DNA from: Candidatus Heimdallarchaeota archaeon
GTDB lineage: Archaea; Asgardarchaeota; Heimdallarchaeia; Heimdallarchaeales; Heimdallarchaeaceae
DNA length: 43,319 nucleotides
Assembly (NCBI GenBank): GCA_030607575.1
Contig: JAUWJS010000008.1
Location: 1 to 43,319, forward strand
Reading direction: 5' to 3'
Part shown: piece by piece, positions 9,538 to 18,458 of the stretch
How the letters are laid out: the number at the start of each line of letters is the position of its first letter
How positions within the stretch are numbered: the first letter of the stretch is position 1
Notes under the pieces: model-generated
Told to the model about the DNA's origin: nothing
Database searches by the model: none
What the model saw: the letters and a program-made list of their open reading frames with translations, nothing else
Position numbers and translations under genes: made by a program

Positions 9538-10206
9538 ATGACAGTCGAAGATTCATTACATGAATTAGAAACTGCTTCCTATTTTGGTGTTTTAAGGTAT
9601 CCAAGGAGTTATACTAATCTACTTTATGTATTTCTAACCTTCCCAATTGGGTTAACATTCTTCATTTATACTTGGGTATGCCTTCCTTTATTTATAGGGT
9701 TGTCTGTTTTTGTAATTGTCTTACCTATTCTGTATCTCTTCCTTTGGACTTTACCTCGGTTAGTGTTAGTGATAGGATATTTAACAGAACTCTTTGTAGG
9801 ACTCCCTGTGCCCATAAAGGATGATATACCAAAAGAAATAGTAGGTAGTTTCTTTACAAAAGCTTTAAACGCATTAAAAGATAAACGAATTGGAAAATCA
9901 TTAGTTTATTCTATGTTCTTGGCTTTACCATATGGAACATTTGTTTTTTCAATAATGACATTTCTCTTATCGTTATCTGGAGCTCTAATAGCAATGCCTA
10001 TTGTATTTGCAGTACAGTATACTCAAAGTATATTACCAGTAGATTGGATAGACTGGATGATAGCCCACATATCACTTGGTGGTCTTATTCCCATTATGAT
10101 AGTTGCATTTTTATTAGGTATAGGTCTATTTCCTGTTGTATTACAAATCTCTAATAAGTTAGCTATTTTCCATGCAAGAATGTTACAAAATGCTTTAGTG
10201 AAGTAA
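9538..10206 (+). CDS. Membrane protein, putative 'sensor domain' (PF13796-like) family
   Basis: Multiple hydrophobic segments: YTNLLYVFLTFPIGLTFFIYTWVCLPLFIGLSVFVIVLPILYLFLWTLPRL...ELFVGLPVPI. Confidence 0.7.
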   Translation: MTVEDSLHELETASYFGVLRYPRSYTNLLYVFLTFPIGLTFFIYTWVCLPLFIGLSVFVIVLPILYLFLWTLPRLVLVIGYLTELFVGLPVPIKDDIPKEIVGSFFTKALNALKDKRIGKSLVYSMFLALPYGTFVFSIMTFLLSLSGALIAMPIVFAVQYTQSILPVDWIDWMIAHISLGGLIPIMIVAFLLGIGLFPVVLQISNKLAIFHARMLQNALVK

Positions 10207-10345
10207 TCTCCTTCTCCTTTTTTTCCTTTTTTCTAATTAGAGAATTTAAACTATTTTCTCATTTTGAAGAGATATTTTTAATCTTAAGCTGATATATCAA
10301 TTCTACAAAAGGTGAAATGAAGTCGTTTCTTATTTTAAGAGGAGG

Positions 10346-10574
10346 TATTTCGGTTTTGAATTTACATTAAAAGTATTCTGGATTCTATTGGCATTAACTG
10401 CCTGTATTTATGACTGGAAGAAAAATAGACGAAAGGATTACTTTTGGGTATTTCTAGTTGGAAGTTTTTCTACATAGGAGCGAAATTGGCATGTATTTTT
10501 CAGGAGCTAGAGTCTTCACAGATAGATTCATTTTTGGTATATATTCTTATCTGTACCTTATCTACTCAAGCTAA
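10346..10574 (+). pseudogene. Frameshifted remnant of a small hydrophobic protein
   Basis: Frame from 10346 reads YFGFEFTLKVFWILLALTACIYDWKKNRRKDYFWVFLVGSFST* (stop 10475-10477). A different frame continues SEIGMYFSGARVFTDRFIFGIYSYLYLIYSS* (10479-10574). Confidence 0.55.
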
Positions 10575-10638
10575 TAAAATCTAAGAAATGAAAAAGATAG
10601 CTGAAAAATGAATAAAGTCTCTTATTCACTATGTTTTT

Positions 10639-11148
10639 CTAAAATATTATTCCCCATTCATGTAATATATAATTTGAATCTTGATTTATCAACACATTTC
10701 TAGGTTGATTTAGTTGTAGATTTAGACTATTAGCTGGCATATAATAATATTTGAAAAATAATCTATTTTGTGAATATAGATTTGTTGTTGTTAACTGAAA
10801 ATTATAATCAATCCATTCTCTTGATAACTGATGCAAAATATGCATTCCATCTTCAATAAAAATATCCTGTTCAAAGAACCAGTAGCTGATAAAATCTGTA
10901 ACTTCATTTTCATATAATCCCAAATCTAGAAGTGCATAACTTAGAAATTCTAATAACTGATTTCTAGACATTGCGATTCCATTTAAAATGTAGAAGTTGT
11001 CAACCTTCTCTATAATCCACCCATATTCAATTTTTCCAAATTCTGCGCAGATTGAAGCTTCATAGAATAAATAAGAGTAGTAATTATTTCTGTATAGAAT
11101 CTTACTCTCTGGATAAACTTCAAATGAGTTCCAAGAAATATATTGCAT
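10639..11148 (-). CDS. Hypothetical protein (169 aa), possibly extracytoplasmic
   Basis: Clean ORF MQYISWNSFEVYPESKILYRNNYYSY...; see the overlapping short TM ORF immediately upstream. Confidence 0.6.
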   Translation of the reverse strand: MQYISWNSFEVYPESKILYRNNYYSYLFYEASICAEFGKIEYGWIIEKVDNFYILNGIAMSRNQLLEFLSYALLDLGLYENEVTDFISYWFFEQDIFIEDGMHILHQLSREWIDYNFQLTTTNLYSQNRLFFKYYYMPANSLNLQLNQPRNVLINQDSNYILHEWGIIF

Positions 11149-11224
11149 AATAGCTTCCTATAACTAAGCCAGAGACAGTAATTAAGCTTCCAAGGATAAT
11201 TGCAAATATTTTTCCTTTAATCAT
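11120..11224 (-). CDS. Short transmembrane/signal-peptide-like ORF overlapping the start of the 169-aa ORF
   Basis: Reverse strand from ATG at 11224: MIKGKIFAIILGSLITVSGLVIGSYYAIYFLELI*. Confidence 0.4.
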   Translation of the reverse strand: MIKGKIFAIILGSLITVSGLVIGSYYAIYFLELI

Positions 11225-11383
11225 TGTTATAAACACTCATAAACCCTTAAAACTCTTTTCCAGCTTCATAATTGGACATTATTGTTTCAAATAATTCTAT
11301 TTTGTAGTTTGGTTGAAATAAGCAAGGATATTTATAATAATCAATTAAGTGTTTGGACATCAAAAACTATGTTGTGTAATTTT

Positions 11384-12877
11384 ATGACTAATCAGTTAAC
11401 TACCACTGAAGCAAGAAAACAAAGAATAACTGCTTTATCTATTATATCACTTTCCTCTTTTGTTAGTGCTTTTAGCGGATCTGCATTTTCAGTAGCTGCA
11501 CCAGTTATGACTAATCCTCTTAGTCCTCACCATGTTCCAGGACTTGATGAAGCAGGAATGGGGTGGATTATTACAATATACATTTTAGCAACTGCTATGC
11601 TTCAGATTCCTTTTGGTAAAATTTCTGATAACTATGGGAGGAAAAAAATCTACATTATTGGAACAATTATTTTTACTTCAGCAGCTTTAGTCTTAGGGTT
11701 TATGAACAGTGAAACAACGTTAGTTATTTTTCGGTTCGTTCAAGGAGCTGGGTCAGCTTTAATATTTGCCACTGGCACAGCAATACTCACATCTATTTAC
11801 CCACGGGAAGAAAGAGGAAAAGCATTTGGAATTAGCATAGGTTCAGTTTATCTAGGTTTAACCGTCGGTCCTTCTCTGGGAGGTGTTATTGTTGAACACT
11901 TAGGGTGGAGAAGTGTTTTCTTTAGTGTTGTCCCATTTGGGATCATCATCGCTTTCCTTATGGCATTTGTTTTGAAAGGAGAATGGAAAAATGAAGAAAA
12001 GGAGAAGATAGATTTTGTAGGAGCTATTATCTTTATCATAACTCTGTTTCTTCTATTATATGGTTTCAGATCTATTAATACAAGCTATGGATATTATTTG
12101 ATTGGTGCTTCAGTTTTAACTCTGATTGGTTTTATATTCTGGGAGAGAAAAGTAGAAGTACCTATATTGGAGCTAAAACTTTTCAAGAAGAACAGATTTT
12201 TCACGTTTGCTAATTTAACAGCCTTTCTTTTTTACACGGCTACATCCTCAACAGCACTCTTACTGAATTATTATCTACAAGATATCCTCTATCTTTCCGT
12301 ATCCCTAGCTGGTGTGATACTTTTAGCTAGACCAATTACACAAGCTATTTTATCTCCAATAGGTGGAAGACTTTCTGACAAAATAGAGCACAGAACTATT
12401 ACAACTATAGGTGTAGCAACAGGATTGGCTGGATTGGTTATGCTTGCTTTTGTTAATCAAAAAACACACATAGTTTTAGTGATTTTTGGATTGCTTCTTG
12501 GTGGAATCGGATTTGGATTATTTTCCTCACCTAATGCGAATTCTATTATGAGTTCTGTTCCAAAGAGAATGTATGGTGTTGCTTCTGCTTTAATAGGGAC
12601 AATGCGAACAATTGGTCAATCTATTAGTTTAGGATTTGCAACTCTACTGTTTTCAGTATTTCTTGGTCCTAATATCTCATCTGCTGCTTTTCAATTTAAA
12701 ATAAAATTTCTATTACCTTTAATTCCATCGAACTTATCAATCTCACAACATAGTCCTCTTCTATTAATGAGCATCAAAATAGCATTTTTCGTAGCTGTTG
12801 GGTTAGGTATTTTAGCTGTCATTTCCTCTTACTTAAGAGGAAAAATTAACTTTAGAAACAACAGCTCATTAAATTAA
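11384..12877 (+). CDS. MFS transporter (DHA2-like drug/multidrug efflux family)
   Basis: About 14 hydrophobic helices; IPFGKISDNYGRKKIYIIG motif and the PSLGGVIVEHLGWRSVFF segment. The track start at 11282 is probably too far upstream; ATG 11384 is in frame. Confidence 0.93.
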   Translation: MTNQLTTTEARKQRITALSIISLSSFVSAFSGSAFSVAAPVMTNPLSPHHVPGLDEAGMGWIITIYILATAMLQIPFGKISDNYGRKKIYIIGTIIFTSAALVLGFMNSETTLVIFRFVQGAGSALIFATGTAILTSIYPREERGKAFGISIGSVYLGLTVGPSLGGVIVEHLGWRSVFFSVVPFGIIIAFLMAFVLKGEWKNEEKEKIDFVGAIIFIITLFLLLYGFRSINTSYGYYLIGASVLTLIGFIFWERKVEVPILELKLFKKNRFFTFANLTAFLFYTATSSTALLLNYYLQDILYLSVSLAGVILLARPITQAILSPIGGRLSDKIEHRTITTIGVATGLAGLVMLAFVNQKTHIVLVIFGLLLGGIGFGLFSSPNANSIMSSVPKRMYGVASALIGTMRTIGQSISLGFATLLFSVFLGPNISSAAFQFKIKFLLPLIPSNLSISQHSPLLLMSIKIAFFVAVGLGILAVISSYLRGKINFRNNSSLN

Positions 12878-12962
12878 AAAATGTAATTACACATCACAAT
12901 ATGATATAAAAGAATATTATGGAATAGAAATGTTTTAGTTAATCAAAACTAAGTAGGATAAA

Positions 12963-13193
12963 ATGACTGATTCTAGGATACAAAAATTCTGGAAAAGAAA
13001 CAGAACGCTATTTATCTTTGGATTGATTATATTCTTCATCTTATCAGTCGTAGTAGAGGTCATTTTAGGGATAGTGTTTTTGTACAGAGGAGAGATACTG
13101 GATTATGTTTATGCATTAGCATTCTTTAGTTCAGCTTTTGTGTCTGGTTGTTTTGCATTTGCTCTAATTAGAATTCGCAAAAAAACTTCGTGA
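12963..13193 (+). CDS. Small membrane protein (76 aa, about 2 TM)
   Basis: Clean short ORF with two hydrophobic segments. Confidence 0.55.
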   Translation: MTDSRIQKFWKRNRTLFIFGLIIFFILSVVVEVILGIVFLYRGEILDYVYALAFFSSAFVSGCFAFALIRIRKKTS

Positions 13194-13221
13194 TTTTTCT
13201 TGGTGATCTCCTTAAAATGCG

Positions 13222-13240
13222 AATTAACTTTTTGTTAATT
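13222..13240. terminator. Perfect 7-bp stem, 5-nt loop inverted repeat between convergent genes
   Basis: aattaac-ttttt-gttaatt between stop codons at 13193 (+) and 13253 (-). Confidence 0.45.
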
Positions 13241-13252
13241 GAAAGCTTTCTA

Positions 13253-14140
13253 TTAAAAGATAGTCTGTATAATCGTCCTTATGTTTTCATCTCTCTCGGT
13301 TTTGAACAACTTTTCTAGTGAATATTTGACATCCTCATTATCAAGCTTTACAAGCTTTTTTACAATTTCCTTACGAATATCTCGATTAGATTCTTTCAAC
13401 ACATAACGAGACAATTCATATGCTATATTTTCTTCGTTTGCTTTTTGAAGTAGATAGAAAAGTAGAAGTTTTCTAGTCTCATTATCTGGTTTCGATTTAA
13501 GCAAAAGCAGAAAAGCATCTTGCATTTTATTATCATTAATTCGATCGCTTAAAGCCCGAATCAGCCAAAGTTTGACTCGTTTTGATTTCTCAAAATATTT
13601 AGCTTTATTAATAAAAACTTCTTGAATTTCAGTGTCATAGATAAAGGGTCTTAATCCCCATACAACCCACAATCTTACTTTTGGAGAACTATCATCTAAT
13701 TTCCTAATTAATAATCTTTTAACTTCAGATTTGTCATTAAGATCGGCTAACAGGGAAACAGCTTTTACTCTACAAAGAGAATAAGAATCTTTAAAAGCAA
13801 TTTCTTTGAGAAGTTCCTCTAAATCACTGTTTGGGAGGAGTTCAGCAATTTTATCAATTATCAGAACTCTGTCTTTGTTCTTTCGTGTTTTTTCATACTC
13901 ATCAAGAATCTCTTGAATTTCCTTTGATGATGTTACTATTCTTTTTTCAGCTTTAATTTCTTCAATATTAGAATCTTGAACTTCCTCTGATTCATAAGTA
14001 TCGATAATTGTTGTGTCTTTGATTTCAAGATTTTTTTTCTTATACTCACTTGATTTGACAAACTTTTCAGAATCTTCTTCTAATTCTTCTAAAAAAATTT
14101 CTACTTCATCTTCCTCTGAATTTAGAGTATGGCAAGTCAA
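13253..14140 (-). CDS. HEAT-repeat-like protein with acidic N-terminal region
   Basis: CRVKAVSLLADLNDKSEVKRLLIRKLDDSSPKVRLWVVWGLRPF and similar repeated helical pairs; probable TTG start. Confidence 0.75.
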   Translation of the reverse strand: MTCHTLNSEEDEVEIFLEELEEDSEKFVKSSEYKKKNLEIKDTTIIDTYESEEVQDSNIEEIKAEKRIVTSSKEIQEILDEYEKTRKNKDRVLIIDKIAELLPNSDLEELLKEIAFKDSYSLCRVKAVSLLADLNDKSEVKRLLIRKLDDSSPKVRLWVVWGLRPFIYDTEIQEVFINKAKYFEKSKRVKLWLIRALSDRINDNKMQDAFLLLLKSKPDNETRKLLLFYLLQKANEENIAYELSRYVLKESNRDIRKEIVKKLVKLDNEDVKYSLEKLFKTERDENIRTIIQTIF

Positions 14141-14228
14141 TTTCTCTCACATTATTTATAACTTGGTGATTAAAAAAGCTATCATTTCATTGCGAAGAGC
14201 TTAAAAAAGAGAGATAAAATAGCTGTTC

Positions 14229-14870
14229 ATGAGCAAAATAAGAATTGTAACAGAAGAAACAGGTCCTATAAAGACTAACTGTTACCTTCTCTACGATGAA
14301 GTTAAGAAAGAAGCAGCTCTATTTGATGTAGGTGGGGAGATAAACCAAATTCTATCAATTATTGAAAGAGAGCAATTGGCTGTGAAGTATTTATTCTGTA
14401 CTCATATGCATTTTGATCATGTGTTAGGTCTGGAGGACATAAGAGAGTTATTTCCTGAAGCTAAACTAGTATATAATGAAAGTGAAGAAGCAGTTCTCAA
14501 AAGCTTAGGTCCCTTTGCTAGAATGTTTGGTTTCAAATCAAAATCAATAGGCAAATGTGATATTTTTGTTAAAGATGAGGATACATTCAATGTTGGAGAT
14601 ATAGAGATCAAAGCTATTTTATCTCCTGGGCATACTCCAGGAAGTATCTGTTTCTATTTCGATGATTACTTGATTTCAGGAGATGTACTATTTAACAGGG
14701 GTATTGGAAGAACTGATTTACCTGGTGGTGATTATGATACTTTGTTTCAATCAGTTATGGGTTTATATGAACTCCCTGATGAAACGAAAGTTTATCCAGG
14801 TCATGGACCAATCACCTACATTGGCAATGAAAAACTAGAAAATCCTTTCATTTCAATAGATGATATATGA
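14229..14870 (+). CDS. Metallo-beta-lactamase fold hydrolase (glyoxalase II-like)
   Basis: THMHFDH, LSPGHTPGSICFY, ISGDVLFNRGIGRTDLPGGD, VYPGHGP. Confidence 0.93.
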   Translation: MSKIRIVTEETGPIKTNCYLLYDEVKKEAALFDVGGEINQILSIIEREQLAVKYLFCTHMHFDHVLGLEDIRELFPEAKLVYNESEEAVLKSLGPFARMFGFKSKSIGKCDIFVKDEDTFNVGDIEIKAILSPGHTPGSICFYFDDYLISGDVLFNRGIGRTDLPGGDYDTLFQSVMGLYELPDETKVYPGHGPITYIGNEKLENPFISIDDI

Positions 14871-14876
14871 TACAAA

Positions 14877-15533
14877 TTACTCATTCAGTATTTTTTCTAG
14901 AAAGTTCTGAATATCTTTAAAATTAGAAAATTCTACTAGTCTTGGATCTTCATGTAGTTTTTTAGCTAAATCTTCATTTCTTTTTGCAATAATATAATCA
15001 GCTAACTTTTCAGAAGGAAGAATGTCAGAAAGTCCATCACCTATGTAGACCACTTTATCATGTTCTTCTTTGATTTTCAATACTTGCGAGTATTTACAGT
15101 TTGCACAATCATGTTCACAATTATCAGTTAGAAACTTTAGATGAATTTTATTGTCAACTAATTCCATGTCATTGGCTTTTATTACCAGCTTTTCACTGTC
15201 AATTCCATGATTCTCAAGAATTCTGGTAATATAGGTATGAAAACCATCTGAGAGAATAATAAAAAAGATTCCATTTTTTTTAATCCAGTTGTAAAAATCT
15301 AAAAATGTGGGATCTATCTTTATTCTATCAACGATTTCAAATATTTCATCCATTGTTGTATGTTCAATCATACCCCATTGCTTGACTAAGGCTGCTCTGG
15401 TACCAATTTCACCATTTATTACTAATTTGTCATAATACTGCCAGTCTTTAGTTGTTAAAGATGTAAGCATTTCTTTTCCTGTATCCGTCAAGGTTACAGT
15501 TCCATCAAAATCACAGCAAATAGCAATGTTCAT
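14877..15533 (-). CDS. HAD-superfamily phosphatase (MtnX/phosphoserine phosphatase-like)
   Basis: MNIAICCDFDGTVTLTDTGKE; ILSDGFHTYI; CEHDCANCKYSQ; VVYIGDGLSDI. Confidence 0.85.
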   Translation of the reverse strand: MNIAICCDFDGTVTLTDTGKEMLTSLTTKDWQYYDKLVINGEIGTRAALVKQWGMIEHTTMDEIFEIVDRIKIDPTFLDFYNWIKKNGIFFIILSDGFHTYITRILENHGIDSEKLVIKANDMELVDNKIHLKFLTDNCEHDCANCKYSQVLKIKEEHDKVVYIGDGLSDILPSEKLADYIIAKRNEDLAKKLHEDPRLVEFSNFKDIQNFLEKILNE

Positions 15534-15608
15534 TACATTAATCTTCAACAAGGATAAGAAAAGTTTTCCTATATACCTTCAAAAAATGCTATTTGATTAC
15601 TTATTTAT

Positions 15609-17012
15609 ATGTTAAAGTTATGTAACGGTATTAGGGTGCAATTTATCGAAACCTTAGATTCACTGATTGAAACTTCAATAAAGCAAGGAACATCCTATAC
15701 AGATGTACGTCATGGTAGAGTAGTTAACAAGAATATTATTGCTCAGAATGGTAAAATTGTAGATGAAAGAAATTGCATTAATTCTGGGTATGGGATTCGA
15801 ATGCTCTCAGAAGGTATTGTAACCTTTACTTCAACTCCGAGGATTAGATTTGCTAAGAAAGAGATAAAGAAAGCAATTAGTGTTTCTAAATTACTAACAA
15901 GTTGGAAAAAAGGAATATCAGAACTAGCAGATGCTCCAGTAGCTGATTCATCTATTGTTAAGAAACCTAAAATTAATTGGGAAGATTTAGGGAACGAAGA
16001 ATTTGAGGAGAAAATTAAAGATTTAGATTCTTTCATTAATGAGTTTTTAAGAGTGGATTGCAGTATAGAGACCGATATTCAGCTAATTAATTGGTCAGAA
16101 AAATTTAGAAATTCTGAGGGTACAAAAGTTTATCAAGAATATCCTTATGTGATTCTCACTTTAACAGGTAGATTATCTAAAAACGGAAACCAACTAAAAT
16201 ATTACAAATCCTATGGTGGAATGGGTGGATTAGAAATTCTTCCTTTCGATAAAATGGAAGAAACACTAGGTTTTATTGAAACAATTAATAATATACAAAA
16301 AGCTAAAAACGTTGAACAAGGATTGTACAACTCTGTTCTAAGTGAGGATATGGCATGGACATTGAACCACGAAGTTTTTGGACATTCATTAGAAGCTGAT
16401 AACGTTCTTTCGGGTAGATCTTTTAGTAGTGGTCTTCTAGGAATGAAAATAGCTCCGTCTATTGTAAGTGTTATAGATGACCCCTATATAGAATCTTTAG
16501 GTTATTACGAATTTGATTCTGAAGGTGTTAAAGGAAGAGGAAATTTGTTAGTTGATGAAGGAATTTTAACTGATTTCTTACATAGTAGATTATCAGCAGC
16601 AGCTATGGGTACAGAATCTTCTTCTAACTACAGAGCTAGTAATTTCGAATTTTTACCACAAGTAAGAATGAGTAATTTCTTCTTTGAACCAAAAGATTAT
16701 TCTGAAGAAGAGCTTTTTGAGCATGTGAAAAATGGATTATATATCGGAGATGGACTTGGAGGTTCTTCAGAACCTCAAACAGGTGAATATAACCTTGATG
16801 CTCAATTTGGTAGAGAAATTAAAGATGGGGAATTAGGTGATTATATACTTCAATTCCAAATCAGTGGCACTATGATGGATACTCTTTCCAAGATTGAATT
16901 AATAGGTGACAAGATTATTGCTCAACCAGGTAGTTGTATTAAGAATAATCAACGTGTGTTTGTTGGCTCTATTGGACCAAAAATTACTATATCTGAGGTG
17001 AGGGTTAGCTAA
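15609..17012 (+). CDS. tldD: TldD/PmbA family metalloprotease (TldD-like, catalytic)
   Basis: HEVFGHSLEAD (HExxxH), GYYEFDSEGVKGRGNLLVDEGILTDFLHSR, IGDGLGGSSEPQTGEYN. Confidence 0.92.
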   Translation: MLKLCNGIRVQFIETLDSLIETSIKQGTSYTDVRHGRVVNKNIIAQNGKIVDERNCINSGYGIRMLSEGIVTFTSTPRIRFAKKEIKKAISVSKLLTSWKKGISELADAPVADSSIVKKPKINWEDLGNEEFEEKIKDLDSFINEFLRVDCSIETDIQLINWSEKFRNSEGTKVYQEYPYVILTLTGRLSKNGNQLKYYKSYGGMGGLEILPFDKMEETLGFIETINNIQKAKNVEQGLYNSVLSEDMAWTLNHEVFGHSLEADNVLSGRSFSSGLLGMKIAPSIVSVIDDPYIESLGYYEFDSEGVKGRGNLLVDEGILTDFLHSRLSAAAMGTESSSNYRASNFEFLPQVRMSNFFFEPKDYSEEELFEHVKNGLYIGDGLGGSSEPQTGEYNLDAQFGREIKDGELGDYILQFQISGTMMDTLSKIELIGDKIIAQPGSCIKNNQRVFVGSIGPKITISEVRVS

Positions 17013-18367
17013 TGGATACTGATGAAGAATTAAAAGATTTAAGCATCAGAGTGCTGCATAAACTTGATCAAAAGTTCAGTTTTAAGGAAGCAGAAGTATA
17101 TATCCAATCACTTTCGCATATGATGGGTGGAACTGAATATAGAACTCCAAAAGTTTTTCAATCTATCAATAGAGAAGGTTGTGCTATTAGATTCTTTAAA
17201 GATGATAGGCTCTATTTTGCATGTTTTCCTCTCAAATCTGTTTTATCTGATATAGATAAAATAAATACAATTGTATCTTTTCCAATCGATTCTCCTAAGT
17301 TTGAGTTTCCTGAAATTAAGATATCTCAAGATGAGATTGACAAGATTTATGACAAAAGAATAGCAGCTATGAACGAAGAAGAAATTTATTCACTGTCATA
17401 TTCCTTAAATGATTTAGAAGATAAAATGAAAGATATTATTCTAGATGGTTCAATTAGATTCTCTTTAGAAAGAAAGATAATTGCTAATTCTACTCAATCA
17501 ATAGCTTTTGAAAAAAGTACTTGGAGTGATATCAGTCTTCGGGCTCTCTATCGGGGATTTGACTTGATTTCAAGTTCTGAAAAACATCTAACTAGTCGTC
17601 AAATACCAAGTTCAGTATCTAGCATCGTTGAAGATTTAGTACAGGAAGCTATCCAAAGGTCTACCCTGGATGAAAACACAATAAACCCTGAGGTTCCAGT
17701 GATTTTCTCACCAATGGCTCTATCGCAGATTTTTTCATTTACAATTATACCTCATCTGAAATTGGGTCATGCAGGAAAATTAGCAGAACAAGATTTCTCA
17801 TCAGATTTTAATTTAATTGATGACGGAACCGTTCCAGGGCTTCCCAACTCAACAGCATTTGATGATGAAGGAATAAGTCAATCAAGAACGATAATCATCA
17901 GAAACGGTTCTTTCCAAACAGCATTAAATAACTGTCAATATGAGAACGACCAAGTTGAAAGAACTGGAAATTCCTTCAGAGTAAAAATGTTTGAAGCTTT
18001 CCCAAGAAACTTTCAAGCTTATCCTGAAATCTATCCCTCTAATTTAATAATTGGTGAAGGAAGAACATCTTTAGAAGAAATGTACGATGATACTAAAGAG
18101 TGCATCTTAATTAATTCTACACAAGGATACATGACTGCAGATCATCATTCTGGTACATTTAAAATCTCCGCAAATGATGCATATAGAATTGAAAATGGTT
18201 CAATTAGTGGAGCTTTACCTACTTTTGATGTAATTGGAAATATGTTTGAAGTTTTATCTGAAGATCCACTTTTTCTAAAAGATCGAAAGGTTGTTAGGCC
18301 AATTAATACTCCATACAGCATTCTAGCCCCATATCTTTCTACAGAAAAAATTGAACTATTTCCTTGA
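17012..18367 (+). CDS. TldD/PmbA family protein (TldE/PmbA-like, non-catalytic partner)
   Basis: Overlaps the tldD stop (taATGg). LPNSTAFDDEGISQSRTIIIRNGSFQTALNNCQYEN; no HExxxH. Confidence 0.88.
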   Translation: MDTDEELKDLSIRVLHKLDQKFSFKEAEVYIQSLSHMMGGTEYRTPKVFQSINREGCAIRFFKDDRLYFACFPLKSVLSDIDKINTIVSFPIDSPKFEFPEIKISQDEIDKIYDKRIAAMNEEEIYSLSYSLNDLEDKMKDIILDGSIRFSLERKIIANSTQSIAFEKSTWSDISLRALYRGFDLISSSEKHLTSRQIPSSVSSIVEDLVQEAIQRSTLDENTINPEVPVIFSPMALSQIFSFTIIPHLKLGHAGKLAEQDFSSDFNLIDDGTVPGLPNSTAFDDEGISQSRTIIIRNGSFQTALNNCQYENDQVERTGNSFRVKMFEAFPRNFQAYPEIYPSNLIIGEGRTSLEEMYDDTKECILINSTQGYMTADHHSGTFKISANDAYRIENGSISGALPTFDVIGNMFEVLSEDPLFLKDRKVVRPINTPYSILAPYLSTEKIELFP

Positions 18368-18458
18368 ATAGCTTTTCTAAAAGATTTGATAAAATCAAGT
18401 TCGAAAAAGTTTAAAAATGCGAATGATTTCCGAAACCTAATAAGAACAGCCTAGCTAT

